Origin: JAIBJN01 sp963775395
GTDB taxonomy: Bacteria; Actinomycetota; Thermoleophilia; Gaiellales; Gaiellaceae
DNA: 64,000 nucleotides
Direction: 5' to 3'
Assembly: GCA_963775395.1 (NCBI GenBank)
Contig: CAVZIX010000005.1
Coordinates: 186,001-250,000 of the forward strand
The translations under genes were made by a program, and so were the position numbers. The notes below the pieces were generated by a model, which saw only the letters and a program-made list of their open reading frames with translations, was not told the DNA's origin and did no database searches. This document shows positions 1-8,421 of the stretch, one piece after another; position 1 is the first letter of the stretch, and each line of letters begins with the position of its first letter.

Positions 1-38
1 TTACAATTGTCACAAACCAGGATCGTCTTTCGGGCCAC
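1..38 (-). CDS. 5' end of a small CxxC protein, cut by the window edge
   Basis: Reading leftward from a GTG at position 38, the frame gives about twelve residues (V-A-R-K-T-I-L-V-C-D-N-C) and is still open at the window edge. The start is preceded by a strong ribosome binding site (GGGAGGA, about 5 nt upstream). The C-x2-C at residues 9-12 looks like the first knuckle of a zinc-binding domain. It sits directly downstream of the beta-helix gene on the same strand. The rest of the gene lies outside the window, so no function can be assigned. Confidence 0.45.
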   Translation of the reverse strand, partial: MARKTILVCDNC

Positions 39-96
39 GTGTTCCTCCCTATTTCGGGTGGCTGGGGAGAATGACCATACAGAAATCGAGCGCGAA

Positions 97-1275
97 CTAC
101 CGGGAGGTAATGTCGGCGTCCGCGAACGCGCCCATCGTGTGTCGCGTTCGGGAAACGTCATTGTCCTCTACCTCGGTGTGGGCGAAGTAATGGGACACGA
201 TCCCATAGCCTTCGCGCATGCTGTCCGACGATTCGTCATCGCGCCGAATGCCCGAGATCGAATTCTCGCGGATATCGCACATCGAGTAGTCGCTGCAGAG
301 GATGCCGATCCCGACGCCGTCCTCGACCGTGTTCCCATCCACAGTGGCCATGGCCATTTCAGTCACGGTGATGCCTCGCAGCGTCGTCTGGCGCACGTGG
401 TTGTCGACGGCCATCGCGTGCACCGAGTCGAGGAAGATGCCTTCCTGCCCGCCGGTCAGCAGGCAGTTCTCGACCATGCTCGGCTCGAGGTCTGCGGTGA
501 ACGAGATGTCGATTCCCTGGCCGAACTCGTTCCCGACCATCGAGACGGAGCAGTCGCGGATGGTGACCTCGCTCCGGCGCACGTTGATCCCGTCCAGGTG
601 CGCACCGAGGATGCTCACACGTTCGATGAGGACGTTCTCCGCCAGATCGACCTGGATTCCATGGTCGCCCCCGATCACCGTGACGTTCCGGATCGTGACG
701 TCGTCGGCCGTGACGATGATCCCTCCGCGGACGACGGCTCCGGGCTCGCCGATCAGGTGCTGTGAGTGGTCGAGCACCAGCGGGCCCTGATGCACGCCCG
801 CGGACAGGTGGACGACCGGCGGCTGCGTCGCCCAGGCCACTCCGCCCGCGGCGGCGAGGACGACGAGCGCCGTCGCGGCCGCACCAGGCCCCACACGGCC
901 GAGCTCGCCGCCGTCCTCCCCGTACGAGAGCCGCGCGAGCGGAAAGACGGCGTGGCCGAGGGCCTGCGTGAGCAGCCAGGCACCGACGAAGAAGCCGAGC
1001 GCGCCGGCGAGCGGCGCCTCGACCTGCAGGAGCCGGGCGAGCCCCATGACCAGCCCGAGCTCGAGCAGGCCGAGCGGAACCGCCGCCCAGCCAGGCTGGT
1101 AAGGGACGAGCCGGTGATAGGCGGCGTCGAGCGCGAGACCGACCCCCAGCATGAGGCCGGCGAGCTCGACCGGCCACCAGGCGTCGAGCGCGAGCGCGAG
1201 CACGCAGGCGACGAGGAGGGGTGCGAGCGCCGCTGCGACCCGGGACTCGACGCGGCCTCTCAGCGTGTATGCCAC
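97..1275 (-). CDS. Membrane protein with right-handed beta-helix domain
   Basis: About 392 residues. The first 150 or so are strongly hydrophobic and could form four or five membrane segments. The rest (about 165-392) has the short repeated V-x-I-x-x-N / I-x-x-N-x-V rungs of a parallel beta-helix (pectate-lyase-like or NosD/PbH1 repeats), as found in extracellular carbohydrate-active or surface proteins. The GTG at 1275 follows an AAAGGTGG ribosome binding site, and the gene starts inside the end of the oxidoreductase gene (16 nt overlap), suggesting coupled translation. It is the last complete gene of the sugar-transport operon. A role on a polysaccharide substrate is inferred from domain and context only; no catalytic residues could be assigned. 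Confidence 0.75.
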   Translation of the reverse strand: MAYTLRGRVESRVAAALAPLLVACVLALALDAWWPVELAGLMLGVGLALDAAYHRLVPYQPGWAAVPLGLLELGLVMGLARLLQVEAPLAGALGFFVGAWLLTQALGHAVFPLARLSYGEDGGELGRVGPGAAATALVVLAAAGGVAWATQPPVVHLSAGVHQGPLVLDHSQHLIGEPGAVVRGGIIVTADDVTIRNVTVIGGDHGIQVDLAENVLIERVSILGAHLDGINVRRSEVTIRDCSVSMVGNEFGQGIDISFTADLEPSMVENCLLTGGQEGIFLDSVHAMAVDNHVRQTTLRGITVTEMAMATVDGNTVEDGVGIGILCSDYSMCDIRENSISGIRRDDESSDSMREGYGIVSHYFAHTEVEDNDVSRTRHTMGAFADADITSR

Positions 1276-2363
1276 GCAGCCACCTTTCGCGCGAAGCGGC
1301 GCGCCGCGTACTTGGCTCCCATGAGCGTGTCGGCGGCCGGGAAGGCCCATTGCGCGGGCACGCCCGCCAGAGCCAGCGTACGGGTCGCGTCCGTGAGCGA
1401 GTCGACCGTCGAGTCCGGGGTGAGGACGATCCACTCGCCCGCGGTCTCGAGCGCATGCTCGGCGACGAGGCGGGCGAGCAGCGGGTCGTGCCGGAAGCCG
1501 CGCTCGAACCCGGTCGCGCACACCACCTGCGGCGCACCGTTCAGCTCCGCGGCGACCTTGAACCGGCCTGCTCGGCGCGCGGCCTCGACGGGCTCGTCCC
1601 AGCGACGGCCCGCCGGGTAGGACGGCGCGCCGAAGCGCTCGAGGACCGAGACTCGCTCGGCCTGTGACATCTTGTGGAAGCCGGCGAGCCCGCGGCGGCT
1701 GAAGAGCACCCGCGGGAGGTTGAGCGGGCGCCGCTCGGGCTCGCGCCGGCGCACGGAGATCACGGAAGCTCCTGCGTCGAGCGCGTTCAGCCACTCGGTC
1801 GCGGCGGCCATGCCGGCCCCCACGATCTCCACGGTGTCGTCGAACTCGTGCGGCTCGTACGCGTGCACCGCGCGGGGGTCGCTCTCGAGCCCCTCGGGCC
1901 AGGCGAGGCCTGGGTGGCCCGGCGCGAGCAGGACGTGCGGGAAGACGCCGTGCCCGTCCACCTCGAACCCGCCCTCGACCGCCCGCAGGCGCTCGACGCG
2001 CGCGGCCTGGAAGCTCTCGTCCCAGCCGGTGGCAGTGCGCAGCTCGTCGACGTGGTCGAGGAACTCCGCGACGGTCGGGTGGTAGCTGTCGAAGAGCGTC
2101 TGGACGAGCGGCGCGGGGCTCCTACGGCGGATCGCCGTGCGGACGGCGAGCCCGGGGAACGAGCTCGGCGCGCAGTGCCCGTCGCTCTCGGAGCGCATCC
2201 GCCGCTGGCGGATGGCCGCGGAGCGCACCCGCCACACGGCCGCCGGGTCCGGATCCGTGCCGAACACGGCGATTTCGGCCGGTTCGAGCCCCCCTTTCCG
2301 GAGGGTGGCATGGGCACACAGGCCGGCGAGGCCACCGCCGACGATTGCGCACGTTCTCGTCAC
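1260..2363 (-). CDS. FAD/NAD(P)-binding oxidoreductase, putative
   Basis: About 367 residues. The N-terminus (TCAIVGGGLAGLCAH) is a Rossmann dinucleotide-binding motif of the G-x-G-x-x-G type. A second nucleotide-binding motif (VEIVGAGMAAATEW) occurs near residue 165, and the A-T-G signature (VVCATGFERG) near residue 280 is typical of flavin monooxygenase or thioredoxin-reductase-like proteins. The substrate is unknown. The GTG start at 2363 lies 2 nt before the end of the upstream MalG-like permease gene, so the two genes are almost certainly cotranscribed. Such an enzyme is unusual in a sugar ABC operon; it might process the imported compound, but that is inference. Confidence 0.75.
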   Translation of the reverse strand: MTRTCAIVGGGLAGLCAHATLRKGGLEPAEIAVFGTDPDPAAVWRVRSAAIRQRRMRSESDGHCAPSSFPGLAVRTAIRRRSPAPLVQTLFDSYHPTVAEFLDHVDELRTATGWDESFQAARVERLRAVEGGFEVDGHGVFPHVLLAPGHPGLAWPEGLESDPRAVHAYEPHEFDDTVEIVGAGMAAATEWLNALDAGASVISVRRREPERRPLNLPRVLFSRRGLAGFHKMSQAERVSVLERFGAPSYPAGRRWDEPVEAARRAGRFKVAAELNGAPQVVCATGFERGFRHDPLLARLVAEHALETAGEWIVLTPDSTVDSLTDATRTLALAGVPAQWAFPAADTLMGAKYAARRFARKVAAWHTR

Positions 2364-2365
2364 GG

Positions 2366-3253
2366 CTACTTGACGGATCCCGCGAGGAGGCCCTGGACGA
2401 AATAGCGCTGGAACGCGAAGAAGACCGCGAGCGGGATCACGAGGGAGACGAAGGTGGCCGGCGCGATGATCTCGATGTTGGCACCGAACTGCGCCAGCTG
2501 CCGGTAGATGGCCACGGTCAGCGGCTGGGTGTCGCGGCCGAAGACGAGGGCGACAAGCAGGTCGTTCCATGTCCAGAGGAACTGGAAGATGGCGAGGGAA
2601 GCGATGGCCGGCAGGCCGAGCGGCAGGATCAGCCGCACGAAGATGCGGATCTCCGAGGCGCCGTCGATGCGCGCCGCTTCGAGCAGGTCCTTGGGGATGC
2701 CGATGAAGAAGTTGCGGAGGAGGAAGATCGCGAACGGGAGGCCGAAGGCCGTGTGGAAGAGGATCAGCGCCCAGATCGTGTCGTTGATGTGGAACGTCTC
2801 GTAGAGACGGAACATAGGGATGAGCGCCATCTGGAGGGGCACGACGAGGAGGGCGATGACGACGATGAAGAGCCAGTCGCGGCCCGGAAACTCGAGCCAG
2901 GCGAAGGCGTACCCGGCGAGCGCCCCGATGAGGATCGGGAGCAGCGTGCCGCCGATCGCGATCCAGATCGTCGTCACGAGCGACGACATGATCGTCTCGT
3001 TGTCGAAGATCGCCGAGTAGTTCTCGAGCGTGAACTTGCTCGGCTCCGCGAAGATCTGCCACCAGCCGCCCTCGAGGTAGTCCTCCGCCGAGAGGAGCGA
3101 GGTGAGGAAGAGCCCGATCGTCGGGACGAGCCAGAGCAGCCCGACGATGACGAGCAGGATGTGGACCGGCGTGCTCGCGAGGAAGCGGCCGAAGCGGCCC
3201 TTCGAGGCGCGGGTCTCGACCGGCACGCGCTCGGTGGCTTCGACGGTCGCCAT
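2366..3253 (-). CDS. Carbohydrate ABC transporter permease, MalG family
   Basis: 295 residues, the usual length for MalG-type permeases. It has six predicted membrane segments (first around 33-53, last near 255-280). The cytoplasmic EAA loop (EAARIDGASEIRIFVRLILP, around residues 200-220) is the docking site for the ATPase. It pairs with the MalF-like permease, whose stop codon is 3 nt upstream of this ATG. The substrate is probably an oligosaccharide or other sugar, from family membership and the neighbouring binding protein; the sequence does not identify it. Confidence 0.93.
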   Translation of the reverse strand: MATVEATERVPVETRASKGRFGRFLASTPVHILLVIVGLLWLVPTIGLFLTSLLSAEDYLEGGWWQIFAEPSKFTLENYSAIFDNETIMSSLVTTIWIAIGGTLLPILIGALAGYAFAWLEFPGRDWLFIVVIALLVVPLQMALIPMFRLYETFHINDTIWALILFHTAFGLPFAIFLLRNFFIGIPKDLLEAARIDGASEIRIFVRLILPLGLPAIASLAIFQFLWTWNDLLVALVFGRDTQPLTVAIYRQLAQFGANIEIIAPATFVSLVIPLAVFFAFQRYFVQGLLAGSVK

Positions 3254-3256
3254 CGA

Positions 3257-4597
3257 CTAGACCTCCCTCCGGAAGCGGCGGACGTTGAGGAGCAGGACCG
3301 GGATGACGAGCACGAAGATGAAGACCGCGATCGCCGACCCCACACCCAGATTGCTCGTGCCTCCGAACGCCGTTCGCCACATCGCGAGCGCGAGGACGCT
3401 GGCGTCGTCCTGCACCGAGCCGGGGGCAACGGAGATGACGATGTCGAAGACCTTGAGGACGTTGATCAGCATCGTGATGAACACGACCGTGAGGACGGGC
3501 ATGAGGAGCGGCGCGGTCACCCGGCGGAAGACCTGCCACTCGGTCGCGCCGTCTGTGCGCGCGGCCTCCAGGACGTCCCGCGGGATGGCGGCCAGCCCCG
3601 CCGCGATCACGACCATCGAGAACCCGGCCCAGATCCAGATGTAGGCGATGATGATCGAGGGGGTGATCAATCGTGGGCCTAGCCAGGAGACGCCGTCGAA
3701 CGGCTCCGCAAACGTCTCCGCGCTGATCGCCACCTCGAACTGGCCTTCGCCGACGTCCTCGAAGGCGAACGTTCCGTCGGCCTCGGTTGTCGTCAAGGCG
3801 ACCTCGCCGCCGTCGGCGTCTGTGAGCTCGACCGTCACGCCGGGGAGACCGACCTCCTCGGGCTCCACCTCGCCGGGCGTGCCGCCACCCGGCTTGAAGT
3901 CTCTCCAGACGACGCCGTTGATCCCGCCCTGGAGCGCCTCGGGGAGCACGGCCTGGACGGCGTCGTCGGGCACCTCGTCGCCCGAGATCCGGGTGAGCCC
4001 GAGTGAGGCCACGCTGCCGGCCTCGACGGGCTCGGCCAGCTCGATCCCCCCTTCCGCATCACCCACCAGCGCATCCGTCGATGGCGCAGCGTCGGAGAGG
4101 ACGCCCGGCGGGTTGATCGCATCCTTCACGGCCGCGATGCCGGCGTTGATCGCACCCTGTTCCGGATCCTGCTGGTACATGATCCGCCAGGTGACGCCGG
4201 CGGCGAACGCGGAGATCGCCATCGGCATGAAGACCGCGGTCTTGAACGCGACCGACCAGCCGACCCGCTCGGTCAGGACGGCAAAGATGAGCCCGATGGC
4301 GGTGACGAGCGCCGGGACGACGAGTACCCAGATCGCGTTGTTCTTGACGGCCGTGAAGAGGACGTCGCTGGTGAAGATCTGCTCGTAGTTGTCGAACCAG
4401 ATGAACTCGTCGCCCGAGCGGCTGTAGAAGCTGCGCTTGAACGTGTTGACGGCCGGATAGACGATCCAGAGCCCGAGGAAGAGGATCGTCGGGGCGAGGA
4501 AGCCCGCCGCGATCGCGTAGCTTCGCCAGTCGCGACCTTGGCCGGCCGGCGGAGCCCCCTGTGGTGGGGGCTCCGCCGTGATGCTGGCACCGCTCAC
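3257..4597 (-). CDS. Carbohydrate ABC transporter permease, MalF family, with inserted beta-sandwich-like domain
   Basis: 446 residues, roughly 150 longer than a plain MalF/UgpA-type permease. Membrane segments lie near 30-52, 85-108, 118-140, 312-335, 366-390 and 415-440, with the EAA loop (EAARTDGATEWQVFRRV) near 345-365. Between the third and fourth segments there is an acidic, soluble insertion of about 160 residues. Its second half (GINGVVWRD through VALTTTEADGTFAFEDV) resembles a CnaB/SdrD-B or carboxypeptidase-regulatory-like Ig fold. By membrane topology it should face outside the cell. E. coli MalF also has a large outside loop that touches its binding protein, but at a different place. 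GTG start at 4597, 21 nt after the binding-protein stop. Confidence 0.9.
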   Translation of the reverse strand: MSGASITAEPPPQGAPPAGQGRDWRSYAIAAGFLAPTILFLGLWIVYPAVNTFKRSFYSRSGDEFIWFDNYEQIFTSDVLFTAVKNNAIWVLVVPALVTAIGLIFAVLTERVGWSVAFKTAVFMPMAISAFAAGVTWRIMYQQDPEQGAINAGIAAVKDAINPPGVLSDAAPSTDALVGDAEGGIELAEPVEAGSVASLGLTRISGDEVPDDAVQAVLPEALQGGINGVVWRDFKPGGGTPGEVEPEEVGLPGVTVELTDADGGEVALTTTEADGTFAFEDVGEGQFEVAISAETFAEPFDGVSWLGPRLITPSIIIAYIWIWAGFSMVVIAAGLAAIPRDVLEAARTDGATEWQVFRRVTAPLLMPVLTVVFITMLINVLKVFDIVISVAPGSVQDDASVLALAMWRTAFGGTSNLGVGSAIAVFIFVLVIPVLLLNVRRFRREV

Positions 4598-4618
4598 GAG
4601 CGGGGCTCCTGGTGCCTC

Positions 4619-5960
4619 TTACTCTCCGTAGGCGGCCGCAGCTGCAGTCTCGAGCTGCTGGGCCGTCCCATCGATGTCGTCCGGATTCGCCACGAAGTCC
4701 TGGAAGATCTTCCAGAGGCCCTGGCCCTCCGTGCTGCCGAACTCGGACGGCTGCAAGTCGGACATGTCGAAGCGGAACTCCTCGGCCTCGGCAATCGCGC
4801 TCGCCGTCGTCTGCGTGATCGGATCCGGGTAGACGCTCGAGTCGAGGTTCTGGTTCGCCGAGGAGAACCCGCCGCGGCCGGCCCAGATCTCCGCCGCCTC
4901 CGGGGTCGCCAGGTACTCGATGAACGCCTGCGCCGCGGGAGTGTCGTTGAACATGACCGCGAGGTCACCACCGCCAACGACGGAAGGCGGCGAGTCGTTG
5001 ATGGCCGGGAACGGGAAGACGTTGTAGCCCGACTCCGGCTCGAGCGGTGACTCGACGACACCCGGGACGAAGTCGCCCTCGAGCACCATCGCCGCCTTCG
5101 GCTCCTCGGCGAAGACGTTGCTGACCGACGTCGGGAAGTCGGACTGCAGCGCGGCCTGGGTGCCGCCGGCGATGTTGTCCGCGTCGCCGACGATCTTGGC
5201 CATCTCCGTCAGCGCGTCCTTGACGGACTGGTCCGTCCAGGGGATCTCGTGGCGCGAGAGCTGGTCGTACATGTCGCCGCCCGCGGTGCGGAGATAGATG
5301 TTCTCGAACAGGTCGGTGAGAGTCCAGCCCTCGGCGCCTCCGATCGAGTACGCAGGTAGGCCGGAGGCCTTGATGGTCTCCGCGTTCGCGAGGAAGTCGT
5401 CCCAGTTGTCCGCGGCCTCGACACCCGCGTCCTCGAAGGCCTGGACGTTGTACCAGACGGTCGACTTGTTGGCCGCCTTGAAGAGCAACGCGTAGAGCTG
5501 CTCGTCGAAGGTGCCGACCTCGATGACGGACTCGCCGAAGTTCTCGGCGATCGTCTCCTGCGCGAACTCGATGGGCTGGAGCGCGCCCGCGCTCGACGTA
5601 GCCCTGGATCAGGCCCGGCTGGGCCACGACGGCGACGTCGGGCGGATTGCCGCCCTCGACCGCGGTGGAGAGCACCGTGGGCAGCGCGTCGCCCGCGGAG
5701 TCGTAGCTGACGTTGACGTCCGGGTACTGCTCGTTGAAGCCGGCGATGACCTCCTCGAAGGAGGCCTGCTCGGGACCGGACCAGGTGCTCACGACAGAGA
5801 CCTCGCCGGAGACGTCTCCGCCTCCGTCGCCCCCGCCCGTATCGGCGGCACCGGTGTCTCCGCCTCCTTCATCGTCGTCGTCGCCGCCGCAGGCGGCCGC
5901 GAAGACGGTGAGGAAGAGCACGAGCACCAGCGCTAGGAGATGAAGGCGGTGTTTCTTCAT
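4619..5960 (-). pseudogene. Sugar ABC transporter substrate-binding lipoprotein, frameshifted
   Basis: The N-terminal frame (ATG at 5960) encodes a lipoprotein signal (VFAAAC before a GGDDDD-rich linker) and the start of an extracellular solute-binding fold (family 1), down to the G-Y-V-E-R-G segment. The remainder (LLFKAANKSTVWYN onwards, to 4619) continues in a neighbouring frame. The break is at the CCC run 5586-5588: removing one base restores a continuous reading (R-G-A-L-Q-P-I-E-F) of about 446 residues. So it is either a one-base sequencing error or a recent inactivation. Its start overlaps the ATPase stop (TGATG), and the permeases follow, so it should supply substrate to this transporter. 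Confidence 0.88.
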
Positions 5961-7168
5961 CAGCTGGCTCCTTTCGTTTCGTCGTAGATCCCGGCTCCCG
6001 TTTCCGGGTCGAAGAAGTGCAGGGCGCCCGTGTCGACCGTGAGCTCGGCCGTGTCGCCGATGTTCAGCGACGAGCGCGCATTCACGCGGCCGACGAGGGT
6101 CGCCTTCCCCTCCTCGGCCTCCTTGTCGATGTCCTCGCCGATGTCCTGCGCGAGCTCGCGGACGTCCTCGGTCAGGGCCGGCTTCGCCTCGATGGCGATG
6201 TGGGCGACGATCTCGGAGCCCAGCGCCTCGGTGAGCACGACCTCGCCGCGCAGCCGCCGGTCGGGCGGCGCCTCCACGAGAGCGGCGTCCTCGACGTGCT
6301 CGGGCCGGATGCCGACGATGACGGCCTTTCCCTCGTAGTTGCGCAACGCAGGCCGCGACCCGAGGGCCTCGTCGAGCGCCAAGCGCTGGCCGCCGACGTT
6401 CACGGCCAGACCGCCGTCGCTCCGGGCGAGCTCCCCTTCGAGCATGTTCATGGCAGGGCTGCCGATGAACCCGCCGACGAAGAGGTTGACCGGCCGGTCA
6501 TAGAGGTCCTGTGGCTGCCCGACCTGCTGGAGCTCGCCCCTGCGCATGACGGCGATGCGGTCGCCCATCGTCATGGCCTCGACCTGGTCGTGCGTCACGT
6601 AGATCGTCGTCGTCTCCAGGTCGGTCTGCAGGCGGCTGATCTCGGCGCGCATCTGCACCCGGAGCTTCGCGTCCAGGTTGGAGAGCGGCTCGTCCATCAG
6701 GAAGGCTTGCGGGTTGCGCACGATCGCGCGGCCCATGGCCACGCGCTGGCGCTGGCCACCCGAGAGAGCGCGCGGCTTGCGCTTCAGGAACGATTCGAGC
6801 CCGAGGACCCGGGCGGCCTCATTGACGCGCCGGGCAATCTCCGCCTTCTTCTCGCCCTGGAGCTTGAGGCTGAATGCGATGTTGTCGTAGACCGTGAGGT
6901 GCGGGTAGAGCGCGTAGCTCTGGAAGACCATTGCGATGTCGCGGTCCTTGGGCGGGACGTTGTTGACGACGCGCTCGCCGATCCTCAGCACACCCTCGGA
7001 GATGTCCTCGAGCCCCGCGACCATGCGGAGAGCCGTCGTCTTGCCGCAGCCCGAGGGCCCAACGAGGACCATGAACTCGCCGTCCTCGATCTCTAGGGAC
7101 ATCTCGGAGACGGCTCGAGTGCCGTCCGGGTAAATCTTGCTCACCCGATCGAACGTGACTTCGGCCAG
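5960..7168 (-). CDS. Sugar ABC transporter ATP-binding protein (MalK/UgpC/MsmX type), CTG start proposed
   Basis: About 402 residues with Walker A (GPSGCGKTTALR), Q-loop (FQSYALYPH), the ABC signature (LSGGQRQRVAMG) and Walker B (AFLMDEPLSNLD), then a C-terminal OB/TOBE regulatory region typical of MalK-like ATPases. The first ATG/GTG/TTG in frame is the GTG at 7144, but that would remove the first beta-strand. Eight codons earlier a CTG at 7168 gives the family-typical start A-E-V-T-F-D-R-V-S-K and lies 8 nt after AAAGGGGG, so I prefer it. First gene of the operon; divergent from the dehydrogenase gene at 7269. Confidence 0.9.
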   Translation of the reverse strand: MAEVTFDRVSKIYPDGTRAVSEMSLEIEDGEFMVLVGPSGCGKTTALRMVAGLEDISEGVLRIGERVVNNVPPKDRDIAMVFQSYALYPHLTVYDNIAFSLKLQGEKKAEIARRVNEAARVLGLESFLKRKPRALSGGQRQRVAMGRAIVRNPQAFLMDEPLSNLDAKLRVQMRAEISRLQTDLETTTIYVTHDQVEAMTMGDRIAVMRRGELQQVGQPQDLYDRPVNLFVGGFIGSPAMNMLEGELARSDGGLAVNVGGQRLALDEALGSRPALRNYEGKAVIVGIRPEHVEDAALVEAPPDRRLRGEVVLTEALGSEIVAHIAIEAKPALTEDVRELAQDIGEDIDKEAEEGKATLVGRVNARSSLNIGDTAELTVDTGALHFFDPETGAGIYDETKGAS

Positions 7169-7268
7169 CGGGAAAGCCCCCTTTCTCCTCTGGGTCCGGA
7201 AAACGGCGGGGCGAGGCTACCAGTTGTTGACCGTACCCTGCGGCCGGTCGCTCTACACTCAGGCCGCG

Positions 7269-8351
7269 ATGGAGACGCGGACGATCGTGGTGCTCGAGGG
7301 CGACGACACCGGGCAGGAGCTCCTCGAGGACGCCCTGCGCGTGCTCGCCCCCGACGTTGTGGGGCTCGAGCTCGACCTGCCGCGCTTCGACCTCTCGCTC
7401 GATTCGAGGCGCGCGACGCAGAACGCCGTCGTCCTCGAGGCTGCGCGCGCCGTGCGCGAGCACGGCCTCGGGCTGAAGGCTGCGACCGTCACCCCGGAGG
7501 GCGCCGGCGACGTGGGCAGTCCGAACCGCATCCTGCGCGAGGAGATCGGCGGCCACGTCATCGTCCGCACCGGCCGGCGCATCCCCGGCGTGGTGCCGAT
7601 CGGCGGCGCGCACTTCCCCATCTCGGTCGTGCGCATGGCCGTCGGCGACGCCTACGGCGCCAAGGAGTGGCGCGAGGGCGAGGGCGAGAACGAGGCCGCC
7701 TACCGCACCGAGCGCATCGAACGGCGAATCTGCCGCGCCGTCGCCGAGTTCTCGTTCAGGCACGCCGAGCGCACGAAGGCCAAGGTCTTCGGCGGGCCGA
7801 AGTACACGGTCTCCCCCACCTACGAGGGCATGCTCAAGGAGGAGATGGACGCGGCGGCCGAGCGCCACGCAGACGTCGAGTACGAGCCGCAGCTGATCGA
7901 CGCGACCTTCGCGCTCCTCATCAGCTCGGCGGGCGAGCCGCTGGTCATCCCCGCGCTGAACCGGGACGGCGACATCCTCTCCGACCTCGTCCTGCCGCTC
8001 TTCGGCTCGATCGCCGGCTCCGAGTCGCTCCTGGTCGCCTTCAACGACGACTACACGCCGAAGGCGCTCATGGCCGAGGCCGCGCACGGGACGGCGCCCG
8101 CGCTCAAGGGCAAGAACGTCGCCAACCCGATGGCGATGATCCTCGCGGAGGCGGCGCTTCTCTCCCACATCGACGACGAGGAGGCGCGCACGGCCGGCCG
8201 CGCCATTCGCGAGGCCTGCCTCGAGGCGGTCTCTGCGGGCATCCGCACGGCCGATCTCAGCGGCCACGCGTCCACGACGGAGTACACGGACGAGGTCATC
8301 TCGCGGGTCCGCTCGAAGCTGGAGGTCTGGGAGACACTCGGAGAGGGTTGA
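7269..8351 (+). CDS. Isocitrate/isopropylmalate dehydrogenase family protein
   Basis: 360 residues, the usual size for the NAD(P)-dependent beta-decarboxylating dehydrogenase family. The start (IVVLEGDDTGQELL) fits the family nucleotide-site strand G-D-G-x-G with D-D-T replacing the usual D-G-I. The region NRDGDILSDL near 235-245 is the metal-binding D-x-x-x-D segment, and AAHGTAPALKGKNVANPMAM near 275-295 is the conserved A-x-H-G-S/T-A-P adenine-binding segment. Which 2-hydroxyacid it oxidises (isocitrate, isopropylmalate, homoisocitrate or tartrate) cannot be told from sequence. It starts 9 nt after a TACACT hexamer and is divergent from the ABC operon. Confidence 0.88.
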   Translation: METRTIVVLEGDDTGQELLEDALRVLAPDVVGLELDLPRFDLSLDSRRATQNAVVLEAARAVREHGLGLKAATVTPEGAGDVGSPNRILREEIGGHVIVRTGRRIPGVVPIGGAHFPISVVRMAVGDAYGAKEWREGEGENEAAYRTERIERRICRAVAEFSFRHAERTKAKVFGGPKYTVSPTYEGMLKEEMDAAAERHADVEYEPQLIDATFALLISSAGEPLVIPALNRDGDILSDLVLPLFGSIAGSESLLVAFNDDYTPKALMAEAAHGTAPALKGKNVANPMAMILAEAALLSHIDDEEARTAGRAIREACLEAVSAGIRTADLSGHASTTEYTDEVISRVRSKLEVWETLGEG

Positions 8352-8421
8352 GACCCCCTCTCCGCTTCGTCCGGAGCATCGATCCGAAGCGCCTGCCGCG
8401 CGAGCTGCGCCTGACCCCCGC

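Noticed and set aside
2345..3682. 445-residue plus-strand open frame
   Set aside because: Antisense to the permease genes; charged repeats (Glu/Asp/Arg) are a mirror of hydrophobic codons.
7226..7259. TTGACC as -35 for the dehydrogenase gene
   Set aside because: The gap to TACACT is about 21 nt, too long for a standard promoter.
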